The position numbers and the translations under genes were made by a program. Below are positions 40,528 to 49,340 of a stretch of 64,000 nucleotides of DNA, in pieces (within the stretch, counting starts at the first letter, position 1; every line of letters begins with the position of its first letter). Location of the stretch: the IMG/VR virus record IMGVR_UViG_3300020215_000053, positions 1 through 64,000 of that record; one strand, written 5' to 3'. Below the pieces are notes generated by a model. The model was not told the origin of the DNA. It did no database searches and saw only the letters and a program-made list of their open reading frames with translations. This DNA is from a virus.

Positions 40528-41847
40528 ATGCGCGACATGGTGAAACGGCTCTACTCGGATCTCAAGGGCCAGAGTTACGGCGACAAGATCCTCGGCATGC
40601 GCGTCGATCCCGACGCCTCGGTGGGTCTGTCCTGGGACGGCACGCAGAGCAACGTCGATGTCGATGCCGCCAAGGCCGTCATCGACGCCTTCGACTGGAA
40701 CCCCAAGAACGCCGAGCGGGCCGCCCACGCCGGGCGCCCCGACGATGCGACCCTGACGGCTCTCGTCGTGGCGGTGAAGGAACTCAACGACCAGGTACAG
40801 AAACTTCGCCGCGGCGACTTCTCCGACTCGGCTCCCGCTTCGTGGGCGACCTCGGCCCTGGCCACGCCTGCCAGCAACGCCACGACCGAGCAGGCCATCA
40901 GCGGGCCGGTCATCACGGCCCCATCGTCCAAGACGGTGGCGAACGCCTCGACCATCACGTTCTCGGGCGGCGATCTGATCTCGATCGCTCACTCGTCCCT
41001 GACCGGCGACATCCAGGTGTCGCTGACCGTGGGAGGAGGCACCCTTACCCTGTCCGGCACGACGGGGCTCAGCTTCGCTTTCACGGCGGACAACTACGGC
41101 ACGGCGGCCGGGGATGGCACGGGCGACGCCACGATGGTGTTCCGCGGCAGCCTGACCAATGTCAACAACGCCCTCAGCGGCATGGTCTACACGCCCACGA
41201 CGGGAGTGTACGGCACCGATACGCTCACGATCACAGTCAACGATCTGGCCAACTCGCCGTGCGATTGCTGCGCCCAGACGGCCACAAGGACCGTTAGCAT
41301 CTCCGTGTACGGGCTCTCGTCCGGCCCGCGCCTGGCCACGGTCGGGGCCACCAGCAACAGCAACGGCGGCACGGCGGACTGGCCCAGCCCCAACGATGGC
41401 CGCATCACCGCCGACGATGGCAACTACGCCATCGCGGCTGGCTCGCCGACGCCGGGGCAGCAACTCAGCTACTACCTGTTCCTCAAGACGTTCGGCTTCA
41501 ACCTCCCCTCGAACGCGATCATCGACGGCATCCTGTTCGAGGTGAAGCGGAAGGCCACGGCGGGCACGGGCGGGGTAACGACCGACAACGAGGTGCGGGC
41601 CATTACGGCCGACGGCACGCTGGCGTCGAGCAACCTGGCCCAGGCCGCGTGGGCGACCACGGAGGGCTGGGTGCCTTACGGAGGGCCTACGGAATTGTGG
41701 GGGGCGACCTGGGCACACACCGACATCAACGACGCCGACTTCGGCCTCGCCATCGCGGTCAACGTCTGGGGTGGAATGTTGCCGGGCACCACGCCGTCTG
41801 ACGCGCAGGTCAACACCTGCCGCTGCACGGTCTATTACCACACGTAG
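40528..41847 (+). CDS. Fibre with Ig/cadherin-like repeat, paralogue B4 (439 aa)
   Basis: I place the start at ATG 40528 after AAGAGGAG, not upstream inside B3. N-terminal module (LYSDLKGQSYGDKILGMRVD, LSWDGTQSNVDV), a central adhesin-type repeat (GGTLTLSGTTGLSF, NVNNALSGMVYTP) and the C-terminal domain (HTDINDADFGLAIAVNVWGG) match B1. The 3' end overlaps an opposite-strand gene by 13 bases. Confidence 0.75.
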   Translation: MRDMVKRLYSDLKGQSYGDKILGMRVDPDASVGLSWDGTQSNVDVDAAKAVIDAFDWNPKNAERAAHAGRPDDATLTALVVAVKELNDQVQKLRRGDFSDSAPASWATSALATPASNATTEQAISGPVITAPSSKTVANASTITFSGGDLISIAHSSLTGDIQVSLTVGGGTLTLSGTTGLSFAFTADNYGTAAGDGTGDATMVFRGSLTNVNNALSGMVYTPTTGVYGTDTLTITVNDLANSPCDCCAQTATRTVSISVYGLSSGPRLATVGATSNSNGGTADWPSPNDGRITADDGNYAIAAGSPTPGQQLSYYLFLKTFGFNLPSNAIIDGILFEVKRKATAGTGGVTTDNEVRAITADGTLASSNLAQAAWATTEGWVPYGGPTELWGATWAHTDINDADFGLAIAVNVWGGMLPGTTPSDAQVNTCRCTVYYHT

Positions 41848-42143
41848 GCCAGGAGGCGGCGAAGTGTGCCGGTAAGGCGCGGAGGAGGCGGGGAGGCAGG
41901 TAGTACGGCGCTGTAACGTGGCTGGCCGTGATGGTACGAAACAACGATGTCGCTGCGAAAGTTGGTCCACCAATGATCTTCCCAGCCATCTTCAGGAGTG
42001 TCGCTGCGACCTATGCCCGTGAACACGAACCGGGCCGGTTCGGTCGGAACAGGGGCTGTCCACCAGCAACATGCCAGGTTGGCGACCACGCAGAGCAGGA
42101 CAGCAGCCTCGGCGAGGCAAACGACTTTCAAGGCGGCTTTCAT
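41835..42143 (-). CDS. Opposite-strand membrane or secreted protein (102 aa)
   Basis: ATG at 42141-42143 has a strong GAGGAGG site. Hydrophobic N-terminal stretch LAEAAVLLCVVANLACCWWT acts as anchor or signal peptide; the rest (DGWEDHWWTNFRSDIVVSYH) is Trp/His-rich. It is the only leftward gene between capsid and nozzle genes, so it may be a separately expressed cargo gene. I see no clear promoter. Confidence 0.6.
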   Translation of the reverse strand: MKAALKVVCLAEAAVLLCVVANLACCWWTAPVPTEPARFVFTGIGRSDTPEDGWEDHWWTNFRSDIVVSYHHGQPRYSAVLPASPPPPRLTGTLRRLLAYVW

Positions 42144-42192
42144 GGCTGACCTCCTCAAGGCAAGTGTAGCCCGCAAAGCGGGGTGAAGCAAA

Positions 42193-42369
42193 ATGGGTGG
42201 CCCGATCCTCTTGACCCTGTTGCAGCTTGGCGGCTCGGCCGTCGGTGACGCGCCGGCCGCGTTCGATCCGTGCGCGGTCCACTACCGCAGCCGCCCCGAG
42301 GAAACACTGACCCCGCGCAGCTTCCCCGAGGAGTCCGGCCAGCCGCGCACGCGGCCCGAGGAGTGCTAA
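42193..42369 (+). CDS. Small protein with hydrophobic start (58 aa)
   Basis: ATG at 42193, TAA one base before the next ATG. The beginning MGGPILLTLLQLGGSAV may be a weak signal or anchor; the rest is Pro/Glu/Arg-rich. It starts 49 bases after the divergent opposite-strand gene. Family unknown. Confidence 0.5.
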   Translation: MGGPILLTLLQLGGSAVGDAPAAFDPCAVHYRSRPEETLTPRSFPEESGQPRTRPEEC

Positions 42370-42370
42370 G

Positions 42371-43558
42371 ATGCCGAATCAACGGCTCATCACGTTTCGC
42401 GATTGCGTCGAGCACCTCTTGGACTATACCGGGGGCGGCACGGACGAGATCAACCTGCGCCGCGCCCGCCGCGCCGTCCTCAACGCCTACCGCGAAGTCA
42501 GCAACGCCCGCCCCTGGCATTACTACTTCCGCCTCGGCAAGATCAACACCGTCGCCAGCTACTCCACCGGCACCGTGGCCTACGACCACACCGGCGGCAG
42601 CAACGAGCGAGAACTGACCCTGACCTCGGGAACCTGGCCGGACTGGGCCGGGCTGGGGACCGTTCTCGTGGACAACGTGCCCTACGACGTGGCCGCGCGC
42701 GTCTCCGCGACGGTGCTCACCCTGTCGGTCAACAACAACCCCGGCGCCGATGTGGCGGCAGGGACCAGCTACCAGATTTTCCAGGATACCTACCAGTTGC
42801 CGGGCGATTTCAAGTCGTGCGGCGAGATGGTGAACAGCACGACGGCGGGAACGATCCCCTACATCCAGCCCGACGAGTGGCCCGGCCTGCACCGCAGCCT
42901 GCGTGCCCCGGCCATGCCCAGCCACTTCACGATCACGTCCGACCCGCGTTATCACGGCGTCCTGGCCGTCCGTTTCGGGCCGCCACCCAGTTCCACCTGG
43001 CGCTACGATTTCGTCTACCGCCGCAAGCCGCGCGACCTGGTGACGGAGAATTATTCGACCGGCACCGTGACGGTCAACTCGGCGTCCACGACCGTCACCG
43101 GCACCGGCACGGCCTGGACCACGGCCATGGAGGGGGCGGTGATCCGCTTTTCCGGGGATGGCACCAACCTGCCGACCAGCCCCGCGGGCGGGCCTGGCGG
43201 GGAGCCGGCGGTTGTGGAGCGGATCATCACCGACGTGGCCAGCGCCACCAGCCTGACGATCGACGCCGTGCCGGGACAGACCCTGACGGCGGTGAAGTAC
43301 CTGATCTCCGACCCCATCGACATCGAGATGGAGTCGATGCAGAACTACCTCTTGCGCGAGTGCGAGCGACAGGTCAGGATCGGCACCAAGTACCAGCCCA
43401 CGGCGTTCGAGGAGGAGTTGCACAAACTGGCGATGATGCAGGCGTTCGAGGCGGACAACCGGGCGACGGAGCCGCGCTGGAGCGGGTCGGGCAGGCGGGC
43501 GTGGCCTCGCGTGGACGACTTCCCGGCAGCGGCGGCACTGAGGACGAGTTTGCCATGA
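42371..43558 (+). CDS. Neck / head-tail adaptor-like protein (395 aa)
   Basis: A helical N-terminus (TFRDCVEHLLDYTGGGTDEI, NLRRARRAVLNAYREV) resembles podoviral head-tail adaptors and gp4-type proteins. An inserted beta domain (SASTTVTGTGTAWTTAMEG) also occurs in the large protein at 46579. The C-terminus is again helical. I assign the neck on position and fold pattern, not on a clear family match. Confidence 0.6.
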   Translation: MPNQRLITFRDCVEHLLDYTGGGTDEINLRRARRAVLNAYREVSNARPWHYYFRLGKINTVASYSTGTVAYDHTGGSNERELTLTSGTWPDWAGLGTVLVDNVPYDVAARVSATVLTLSVNNNPGADVAAGTSYQIFQDTYQLPGDFKSCGEMVNSTTAGTIPYIQPDEWPGLHRSLRAPAMPSHFTITSDPRYHGVLAVRFGPPPSSTWRYDFVYRRKPRDLVTENYSTGTVTVNSASTTVTGTGTAWTTAMEGAVIRFSGDGTNLPTSPAGGPGGEPAVVERIITDVASATSLTIDAVPGQTLTAVKYLISDPIDIEMESMQNYLLRECERQVRIGTKYQPTAFEEELHKLAMMQAFEADNRATEPRWSGSGRRAWPRVDDFPAAAALRTSLP

Positions 43559-43731
43559 AACCAGCACGGCCGGCCGTGGTGATCATCGATTTTCCTGGGC
43601 TGCTCTCCAACGTCGATCCGATCGACTTCCCGGAGGGCGGGGCGGAAGTGCAGCTCAACCTGGCGTCCGTGACGCTGGGGGAGGCGGTAGTGCGGCGAGG
43701 GCTTCGCAAGGTCGATTTCGAGGACGACTAA
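43555..43731 (+). CDS. Small virion-associated protein (58 aa)
   Basis: ATG at 43555 overlaps the previous stop (ATGA). Sequence AVVIIDFPGLLSNVDPIDFP and GEAVVRRGLRKVDFEDD. Too short to classify; lies between adaptor-like and two small beta proteins. Confidence 0.6.
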   Translation: MKPARPAVVIIDFPGLLSNVDPIDFPEGGAEVQLNLASVTLGEAVVRRGLRKVDFEDD

Positions 43732-43733
43732 CC

Positions 43734-44045
43734 ATGTTCGCAGGCTTCGTACAACTCGGCTCGACCATCACCGGCGCGGTCTTGACCAGGAACGCCAGCA
43801 CTCAGGTGCCGACCGACGCGGCCAGCCCACCGACCTTCCGTATCTACGGCCCGTCGGGCCTGATGGCCAACGGCACCGGCACGGCCTCGCTCCTGGACTC
43901 GTCCAACACGGACGGGCTGTACTCCTGGTCCTACACGCCGGCCGGGGCCAACGGCTTCGCGGCCGGGGTGACTTACACGATCCTGTTCCAGTACACGGTG
44001 TCCGCAGTGGTGCAGGCCCAGATCGTGACCTTCACGGTGACCTAA
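43734..44045 (+). CDS. Small beta-sandwich protein, paralogue D1 (103 aa)
   Basis: MFAGFVQLGSTITGAVLTRN start and strand-turn pattern parallel the next gene (MFLGDFQLGRTVILDVQTTN). The pair is a tandem duplication. Ig-like small virion decoration or fibre-base domain is plausible. Confidence 0.65.
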   Translation: MFAGFVQLGSTITGAVLTRNASTQVPTDAASPPTFRIYGPSGLMANGTGTASLLDSSNTDGLYSWSYTPAGANGFAAGVTYTILFQYTVSAVVQAQIVTFTVT

Positions 44046-44465
44046 ATGTTCCTCGGTGATTTCCAACTTGGCCGCACGGTGATCCTGGACGTTCAGACGA
44101 CGAACGCCTCGGGGACGCCGACCGTGCCGGACGATGCGCCGACGTGCCGCATCTATTCGGCGGCCGGGGCGCTCGTGCAGTCGAAGTTGATGCCGGTGGT
44201 GGAGCCGGAACAGGTGACGGGCCTGTTCGGCCTGCCTGTGTTCCTGGGCCTGGAGTTCGCCACGGGCTACTATCTGGTGCTCCTCCGCTGGGCGATCTCG
44301 GGGACGACTTACGCGGAAGCGCGCAGCTTCCGCATCGTGGCGGGCGGGGACGTGGAGGGGGCCGTGGTCGACATGCACTGGTTCCAGCGGCCACACGCGA
44401 ACTATCTGGTCCATGTCCTGGAGTCGGGCTACGTGCGCAAGGGGCAGAATCCCAGCCTAACGTGA
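44046..44465 (+). CDS. Small beta-sandwich protein, paralogue D2 (139 aa)
   Basis: Starts immediately after the D1 stop, with no gap. Shares the D1 N-terminal pattern and adds a C-terminal HWFQRPHANYLVHVLESGYV segment. Likely a virion surface component; function not known. Confidence 0.65.
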   Translation: MFLGDFQLGRTVILDVQTTNASGTPTVPDDAPTCRIYSAAGALVQSKLMPVVEPEQVTGLFGLPVFLGLEFATGYYLVLLRWAISGTTYAEARSFRIVAGGDVEGAVVDMHWFQRPHANYLVHVLESGYVRKGQNPSLT

Positions 44466-44473
44466 GGTGGAAG

Positions 44474-44995
44474 ATGATCCAAGAGGCGACGGAACGCGAA
44501 AAGAGACTTTTGGTCAGGGGGCACTACGGCTGGCGGCACTGGTCCGCCCCGCGCAAGAGCGGCCTGCGCACTCTCCTGGGGGAGGGCGGCATGGACAACC
44601 TCATCGTCACGACGGGGCTGAACCTGATCCTCAATAGCGGCCTGGGGACGCTCTACATGGGGCTCATCAACGCCAGCCCCACGCCGTCGATCGTGGCTGG
44701 CGACACGATGGCCTCGCACGCGGGCTGGGCCGAGACGCACACGACCTACAACGAGGCGACCCGGCCGCAGTGGTCCTATTCGGTGACGAACGGGGTGGCG
44801 TCGGCGGCGAACGTCAACTTCAACTTCACCGGCACCGTCACCGTCCACGGTCTGTTCATGACCTCGAACAACACCAAGGGGGGCACGACCGGCACACTCC
44901 TGTCGGCCGCCGCGTTCTCTCAGGGCAACCGCAGCTTCCAGAACGGGCAATTTCTCCAGGGCTCCTTCACCCTCACCCTCACACGAGTGCAATAA
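44474..44995 (+). CDS. Virion protein (173 aa)
   Basis: ATG at 44474 after GAGGTGGA; a far upstream in-frame start lies inside D2 and was not chosen. The basic N-terminus (EREKRLLVRGHYGWRHWS) precedes a strand-rich part with LYMGLINASPTPSIVAGDTM, ending in NRSFQNGQFLQGSFTLTLTR. The second part recalls short phage tail-spike or tail-collar domains; low certainty. Confidence 0.6.
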   Translation: MIQEATEREKRLLVRGHYGWRHWSAPRKSGLRTLLGEGGMDNLIVTTGLNLILNSGLGTLYMGLINASPTPSIVAGDTMASHAGWAETHTTYNEATRPQWSYSVTNGVASAANVNFNFTGTVTVHGLFMTSNNTKGGTTGTLLSAAAFSQGNRSFQNGQFLQGSFTLTLTRVQ

Positions 44996-44997
44996 CG

Positions 44998-45492
44998 ATG
45001 GCCAGTGGTAACACGCTCTTGGTCCTGCTCCCGCAGCAGCACATACCGCCCAGCAGCAACTACGCCACGCTGGATCTGCGCAACCAGCACCCGGTCCTCG
45101 ACTTCGATAAGGCCACGATCGAGTCGGCCCTGTTCGAGGACGTGATGCCCCGGGCCTACGCCGGGGGCGGCATCACCTGCCGGATCTGCTTCTCGGCGAC
45201 CACGGTCACGACGGGGGACGTGGTTTGGGGGATCTCCCTGGAGCGGCACCAGGACGAGACGGGGGATCTGGACTCGGACGACTTCGCCGCCGAGCGGACG
45301 GTGACGGCCACGGTACCGGGCACGTCGGGCATGGTGCAGTACGCCGAGATCGCCTTCACGGAAGGGGCGCAGATGGACTCGATCGCCCTGGGGGAGCACT
45401 TCCGGCTCAAGATCCGCCGCGTGGCAACCGACGCCGCCGACACCGCCGATAACGACGCGGAGTTGTGGTCCATTGAGGTGCGTGAGACGTAG
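44998..45492 (+). CDS. Virion surface protein, paralogue C2 (164 aa)
   Basis: Paralogue of the gene at 36913: shares LERHQDET, GAQMDSIALGEHFRLKIRR and the overall length of 164. Eight kilobases separate the copies. The role is unknown; the conserved charged tail region suggests an oligomer interface. Confidence 0.7.
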   Translation: MASGNTLLVLLPQQHIPPSSNYATLDLRNQHPVLDFDKATIESALFEDVMPRAYAGGGITCRICFSATTVTTGDVVWGISLERHQDETGDLDSDDFAAERTVTATVPGTSGMVQYAEIAFTEGAQMDSIALGEHFRLKIRRVATDAADTADNDAELWSIEVRET

Positions 45493-45501
45493 GAGTTTCG
45501 G

Positions 45502-46359
45502 ATGGCCCGCAAGGGGAACGGATCATCGGCCAAGCTCGTCGGCCCCAGCCTCGGTTCGGGCCTGACCAGGCTCTCCATCCATCTGCGCTACCGCAACGAC
45601 TCCGTTCCCGGCTCGGGGGACATCACGATCCCCGTCCACCTCTCCGACGCGGGCGGGGCCAATTACTCCACGATCTTCGCCTGGAACCATTCGTCGGCCG
45701 GATCGCGGCAAGCCTGGACCATGGTGCAGGCCGACCACTCGACCCAGACCGTCGCGAAGTACGTGACCAGCCTCCAGGCCAATACCTGGTATGACCTCGT
45801 CATGACCTGGGACGGCTCCAATCTCAAGGCGTACCTCAACGGCGCATTGGAGACGACCACGGCGGGGGCCGATCCCGACGGGGCGATCACGGTCACGCCC
45901 AAGTTGCTGGTCTACGATGGGGCGCCCGATGCTTTCTGGGACGACGGCGAGGTCGCCGAGCTCGCGGTCTGGAGCGTGGCCCTGGATGCGGCCGAGGCCA
46001 ATGCACTCGGCAAGGGCTTCTCTCCCTACTTCATCCGCCCAGCTTCGCGGCTCCTCTACGCCCCGCTCATCCGCGAGACGAACAACTGGCACGGCACGGC
46101 CCTGACCGACACCAGCACCACCGTCACGGACCACCCCGGCGTCATCTATCCGTTCGCGCGTGCGATGCCCCCGGGCCTGACCACCGTCCAGATGACCCAG
46201 ACCGGCTCGGTGTCGGAATCGCTGACGGGCGACGACGCGGAGGAGTTCCGGGGGGAGTCGGCCACGGTGGCCGAGGCGTACCGGGTGAAGGGGATTGCAC
46301 TGGCGCACACGCCGTATCTGGCCGTAGGGCGGCACCGGCCCAGCCCGCGAGGGAACTGA
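45502..46359 (+). CDS. LamG / concanavalin-like virion protein (285 aa)
   Basis: The middle follows a LamG/concanavalin A pattern: WTMVQADHSTQTVAKYVTSL, NTWYDLVMTWDGSNLKAYLN and DGEVAELAVWSVALDAAEAN. This fold often binds carbohydrate. The final third is a separate segment. Probably a receptor- or glycan-binding virion component. Confidence 0.75.
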   Translation: MARKGNGSSAKLVGPSLGSGLTRLSIHLRYRNDSVPGSGDITIPVHLSDAGGANYSTIFAWNHSSAGSRQAWTMVQADHSTQTVAKYVTSLQANTWYDLVMTWDGSNLKAYLNGALETTTAGADPDGAITVTPKLLVYDGAPDAFWDDGEVAELAVWSVALDAAEANALGKGFSPYFIRPASRLLYAPLIRETNNWHGTALTDTSTTVTDHPGVIYPFARAMPPGLTTVQMTQTGSVSESLTGDDAEEFRGESATVAEAYRVKGIALAHTPYLAVGRHRPSPRGN

Positions 46360-46360
46360 C

Positions 46361-46582
46361 GTGGTGCCGCTCATCAAGGCTTTCGTCATCAAGCGGTTCA
46401 GCGGCTGGTATGTCTGCTTCGGAAGGCCAGACCTGGTGCTGGTGGATGCGGTAGGGCCGCTGGCGAAGAAGGCGGAAGCGAACAAGGCGCTACAGCGGAT
46501 CAAGGCCGGGGCCACGACCATGAAGGTGATGCGCCGCATCGCCAAGGCGTACCAGCGAATGGTGGATCTGAGGGAGATATGA
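46361..46582 (+). CDS. Small basic protein (73 aa)
   Basis: GTG at 46361, one base after the previous stop; overlaps the next gene as ATGA. Strand-rich start (FVIKRFSGWYVCFGRPDLVL) and helical basic end (AGATTMKVMRRIAKAYQRMV). Unknown. Confidence 0.6.
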   Translation: MVPLIKAFVIKRFSGWYVCFGRPDLVLVDAVGPLAKKAEANKALQRIKAGATTMKVMRRIAKAYQRMVDLREI

Positions 46583-48837
46583 CCGACTTCGCCGAGACGG
46601 ATCTGGGGCTCCTTTACCTGGCTGACGGCTTCTCGCCGGTCATGCGCTGGGACGGCATCACGCCCTCGATGGAACTGGCCGGGCTGGCCGCCCCAGCCAC
46701 GGCCCCGGCCATCACCTCGCCGGGCAGCGGCAGCACGCTCGGGGTGTACTACGCCTACGTCCGCTACAAGGACCGATTCGGCTTCAAGTCGAACCTGTCG
46801 CCGATCTCGGCCGCGGCCATCGTGAAGGGGAACCTGACCGGCACCATCACGGGGGCGACCAACGCCGACCCCATCGTGATCTCGGCGGCCGGCCACAACC
46901 GGGCGACTGGGGACGAGGTGACGATCACCGGCGTGGGGGGCAACACGGCGGCCAACGGCACATGGACGATTACGGTCATCGACGCTAACTCTTTCTCTCT
47001 CGACGGTTCGCAGGGGAGCGGCGCGTACACCTCGGGAGGCTCATGGACGGCCAGCCCCATCATCACCTACACCGGCCTGGCCGTGCCGACCGATCCCAAG
47101 GTGACGCGGCGGCAGATCCTTCGCAACACCGACGGCCAGGCCGACGTGTTCTACGTGGACATCGACACCGACGACCTGACCTCCACCACGCTGACCTCGA
47201 CCCGCACCGACACGGAACTTGCCACGCAGGAGGCTCAAGCGATCCTCGACGATCTGGCCCTGCCGCTGGCCAATCGGCGGGACGTGCCGCCCAACCACAA
47301 GCCGTACCTGTTCCACCTCCTGTCGCGGCTGTTCTACCTGGGGTCGGTGGACTACAAGCGCGGACACGTCAAGGTGACGGTGGCTTCCACGACGGTGACC
47401 GGGGTCGGCACGGACTGGACCGAGGCCATGGAGGGCCGCTACCTGTACGTGACCGGGGCCAACGAATCGTACCTGATCTCGGCGGTGGACGAGACGGCGC
47501 AGACCCTCACCCTGTCCACGGCCTACCTGGGGCCCACGGACCTGTTCGCTCGCTACGCGATCCGGCCAGCACCGGCGGAGCGGCGGACGATGTACTGGTC
47601 CGAAGCTGGCGAACCGGAGGCGGTGAGCGTTTTCAATGCGTTGTCGATCCCGGAGAACTCCGACGAGATCACGGGCGGGTTCGTGCGCGGCTCGTTCGGT
47701 TACATCCTGGAGAAGCGGCACATCCACAAGCTGACGTTCCAGGACGATCCGGCGCGGGACGGGGGGCTGTTCCCGGCCGCCGACCGGGGCTGCATCAACA
47801 ACCGCTGCTGGGTGCTGGTGGACTCGACGGCGTACATGCTGGACGAGGAGGGGGTTCATCGTTTCGGCGGCGGCGAAAGCGGGTCGGTATCGGACGCGAT
47901 CCAGGACCTGTTCCGGCCGGGGGCGAACGTGCCCTATGCCATCAACTGGCAGGCGCAGGAGCAGTTCCATGCCGGGCACTGGCGGCAGCACTCGACGATA
48001 CGCTGGTTCGTCTGCTTCGAGGGGGATTACCTGCCGCGGCACGCGCTCTGTTACAACTACCGCGCCGACAGGTGGTGGATCGAGCGCTACCCGTTCGCCA
48101 TCGCCTCGGCGGCCAAGGGGGAGGTCAGGGGCGTGCCGTGTGTGTTCCTGGGCGGAGATGGGCGGCAGGTGTTCGTCTCCTGGGAGGGGCACCTGGATGT
48201 GGCGCAGTCATCCGCAGGAACGGTTCGTGGTACGGCGACATCGGCGGGCGTCCTGTCCCTGTCCGACTCGGGCGCTAGCTTCCCTGCGTCGTTCGTGGGA
48301 GCCCCCGTGGTCATCGTCGCGGGCAAGGGCAAGGGGCAGGAGCGGCGGATCGTGGACGTGAGCGCCACCACGCTCTACCTGGACCGTCCCTGGCTGGACC
48401 GGCCCGACACGACCTCGATCTACCAGGTGGGCGGCATCCAGTGGCAACTGCGGCTGTCGGACTTCCGCTTCGCCGTGGCGGAGGAGCACAAGGACCGCCG
48501 CGTGGAGCTGGTGTTCGAGCCGCAGTCCAGGGCGGCCCTGCTTGACATGCGATACTACTACGACTTCTCGGATACCCCCGTGACCCAGCGCGAGACAGTG
48601 CAGGGCGCGAAGCAGCGGGGCTTCTCTTCGACGGCGGGGCAGACTGATCTGGTGCTGGACCTGACGCGCGTGCGCGGCGTGGCCAGCCACTTGCTGCCCG
48701 ACCACCGCGAAGACAGCAGCGAGGGGACGCGCTTCGTGCAACTGGAGTTGGGCGGGTGCTCCAACGGCGAGGAGCAGAAACTGCGGCAGGTGACCATGAA
48801 CGGCGTCACCATGCCCGGGCAACTGGAGGCACCCTGA
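46579..48837 (+). CDS. Large tail nozzle-like protein (752 aa)
   Basis: Length is close to podoviral tubular/nozzle proteins (T7 gp12 is of comparable size). Strand-rich throughout, with YYAYVRYKDRFGFKSNLSP, an inserted beta domain (VASTTVTGVGTDWTEAMEG) that it shares with the adaptor-like protein, and a central segment with repeated Trp and GG motifs. Probably forms the tail tip through which DNA leaves. The family assignment is by analogy, not a clear motif. Confidence 0.6.
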   Translation: MTDFAETDLGLLYLADGFSPVMRWDGITPSMELAGLAAPATAPAITSPGSGSTLGVYYAYVRYKDRFGFKSNLSPISAAAIVKGNLTGTITGATNADPIVISAAGHNRATGDEVTITGVGGNTAANGTWTITVIDANSFSLDGSQGSGAYTSGGSWTASPIITYTGLAVPTDPKVTRRQILRNTDGQADVFYVDIDTDDLTSTTLTSTRTDTELATQEAQAILDDLALPLANRRDVPPNHKPYLFHLLSRLFYLGSVDYKRGHVKVTVASTTVTGVGTDWTEAMEGRYLYVTGANESYLISAVDETAQTLTLSTAYLGPTDLFARYAIRPAPAERRTMYWSEAGEPEAVSVFNALSIPENSDEITGGFVRGSFGYILEKRHIHKLTFQDDPARDGGLFPAADRGCINNRCWVLVDSTAYMLDEEGVHRFGGGESGSVSDAIQDLFRPGANVPYAINWQAQEQFHAGHWRQHSTIRWFVCFEGDYLPRHALCYNYRADRWWIERYPFAIASAAKGEVRGVPCVFLGGDGRQVFVSWEGHLDVAQSSAGTVRGTATSAGVLSLSDSGASFPASFVGAPVVIVAGKGKGQERRIVDVSATTLYLDRPWLDRPDTTSIYQVGGIQWQLRLSDFRFAVAEEHKDRRVELVFEPQSRAALLDMRYYYDFSDTPVTQRETVQGAKQRGFSSTAGQTDLVLDLTRVRGVASHLLPDHREDSSEGTRFVQLELGGCSNGEEQKLRQVTMNGVTMPGQLEAP

Positions 48838-49340
48838 TGGCTGGTCTATGGCAGGAACGGCAACGGCTCTTGCGCGAGGAGAAATGGACGGCGAACGGGC
48901 TGGCCGAGGAACTGTACGCCATGATCTCGCCGGACGTGCCGGAAGATTTCCAGGCCCCGACCACGTTCCATCAAACGCCGGGCGGGGCACCGGCCATCAC
49001 CATCACGGGGGCGGGGGAGGGGGATTCGGTATTCGACTTCAAGGGCCGCGACGGGGCAAAGGTCGGCGACATCAGGATCGTCAACAACACGATCGAGATC
49101 GTGCAGCGCGACAAGGACACCGGGGCGGAGACGACCATTGCCGGGGCCAGCGTGGCCGGCGGCTTGCGCGGCACGGTGGTGTCAGGTTCGGGAAGCAGCT
49201 ACGTGGTCAACACCAGCAGCGGCAACAAGAACGTGACCCAGCTCCAGATCGACAGCGGCGAAACGATCCCGGCCGGGACCAGCGTGGTCTTGTTCCGGGA
49301 CGCCAGCGGCTACTTCATGCAGGTTCCCGTGTGGCTCTAA
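48837..49340 (+). CDS. Virion protein (167 aa)
   Basis: ATG at 48837 overlaps the nozzle stop (TGATG). Helical N-terminus (WQERQRLLREEKWTANGLAE) then strand-rich body (GSGSSYVVNTSSGNKNVTQL). Architecture like a small tail-associated protein with an anchoring helix. Family unknown. Confidence 0.6.
   Translation: MAGLWQERQRLLREEKWTANGLAEELYAMISPDVPEDFQAPTTFHQTPGGAPAITITGAGEGDSVFDFKGRDGAKVGDIRIVNNTIEIVQRDKDTGAETTIAGASVAGGLRGTVVSGSGSSYVVNTSSGNKNVTQLQIDSGETIPAGTSVVLFRDASGYFMQVPVWL

Noticed and set aside
28902-41847. Diversity-generating retroelement in the fibre genes
   Set aside because: No reverse transcriptase or template repeat pair is visible anywhere in the window.
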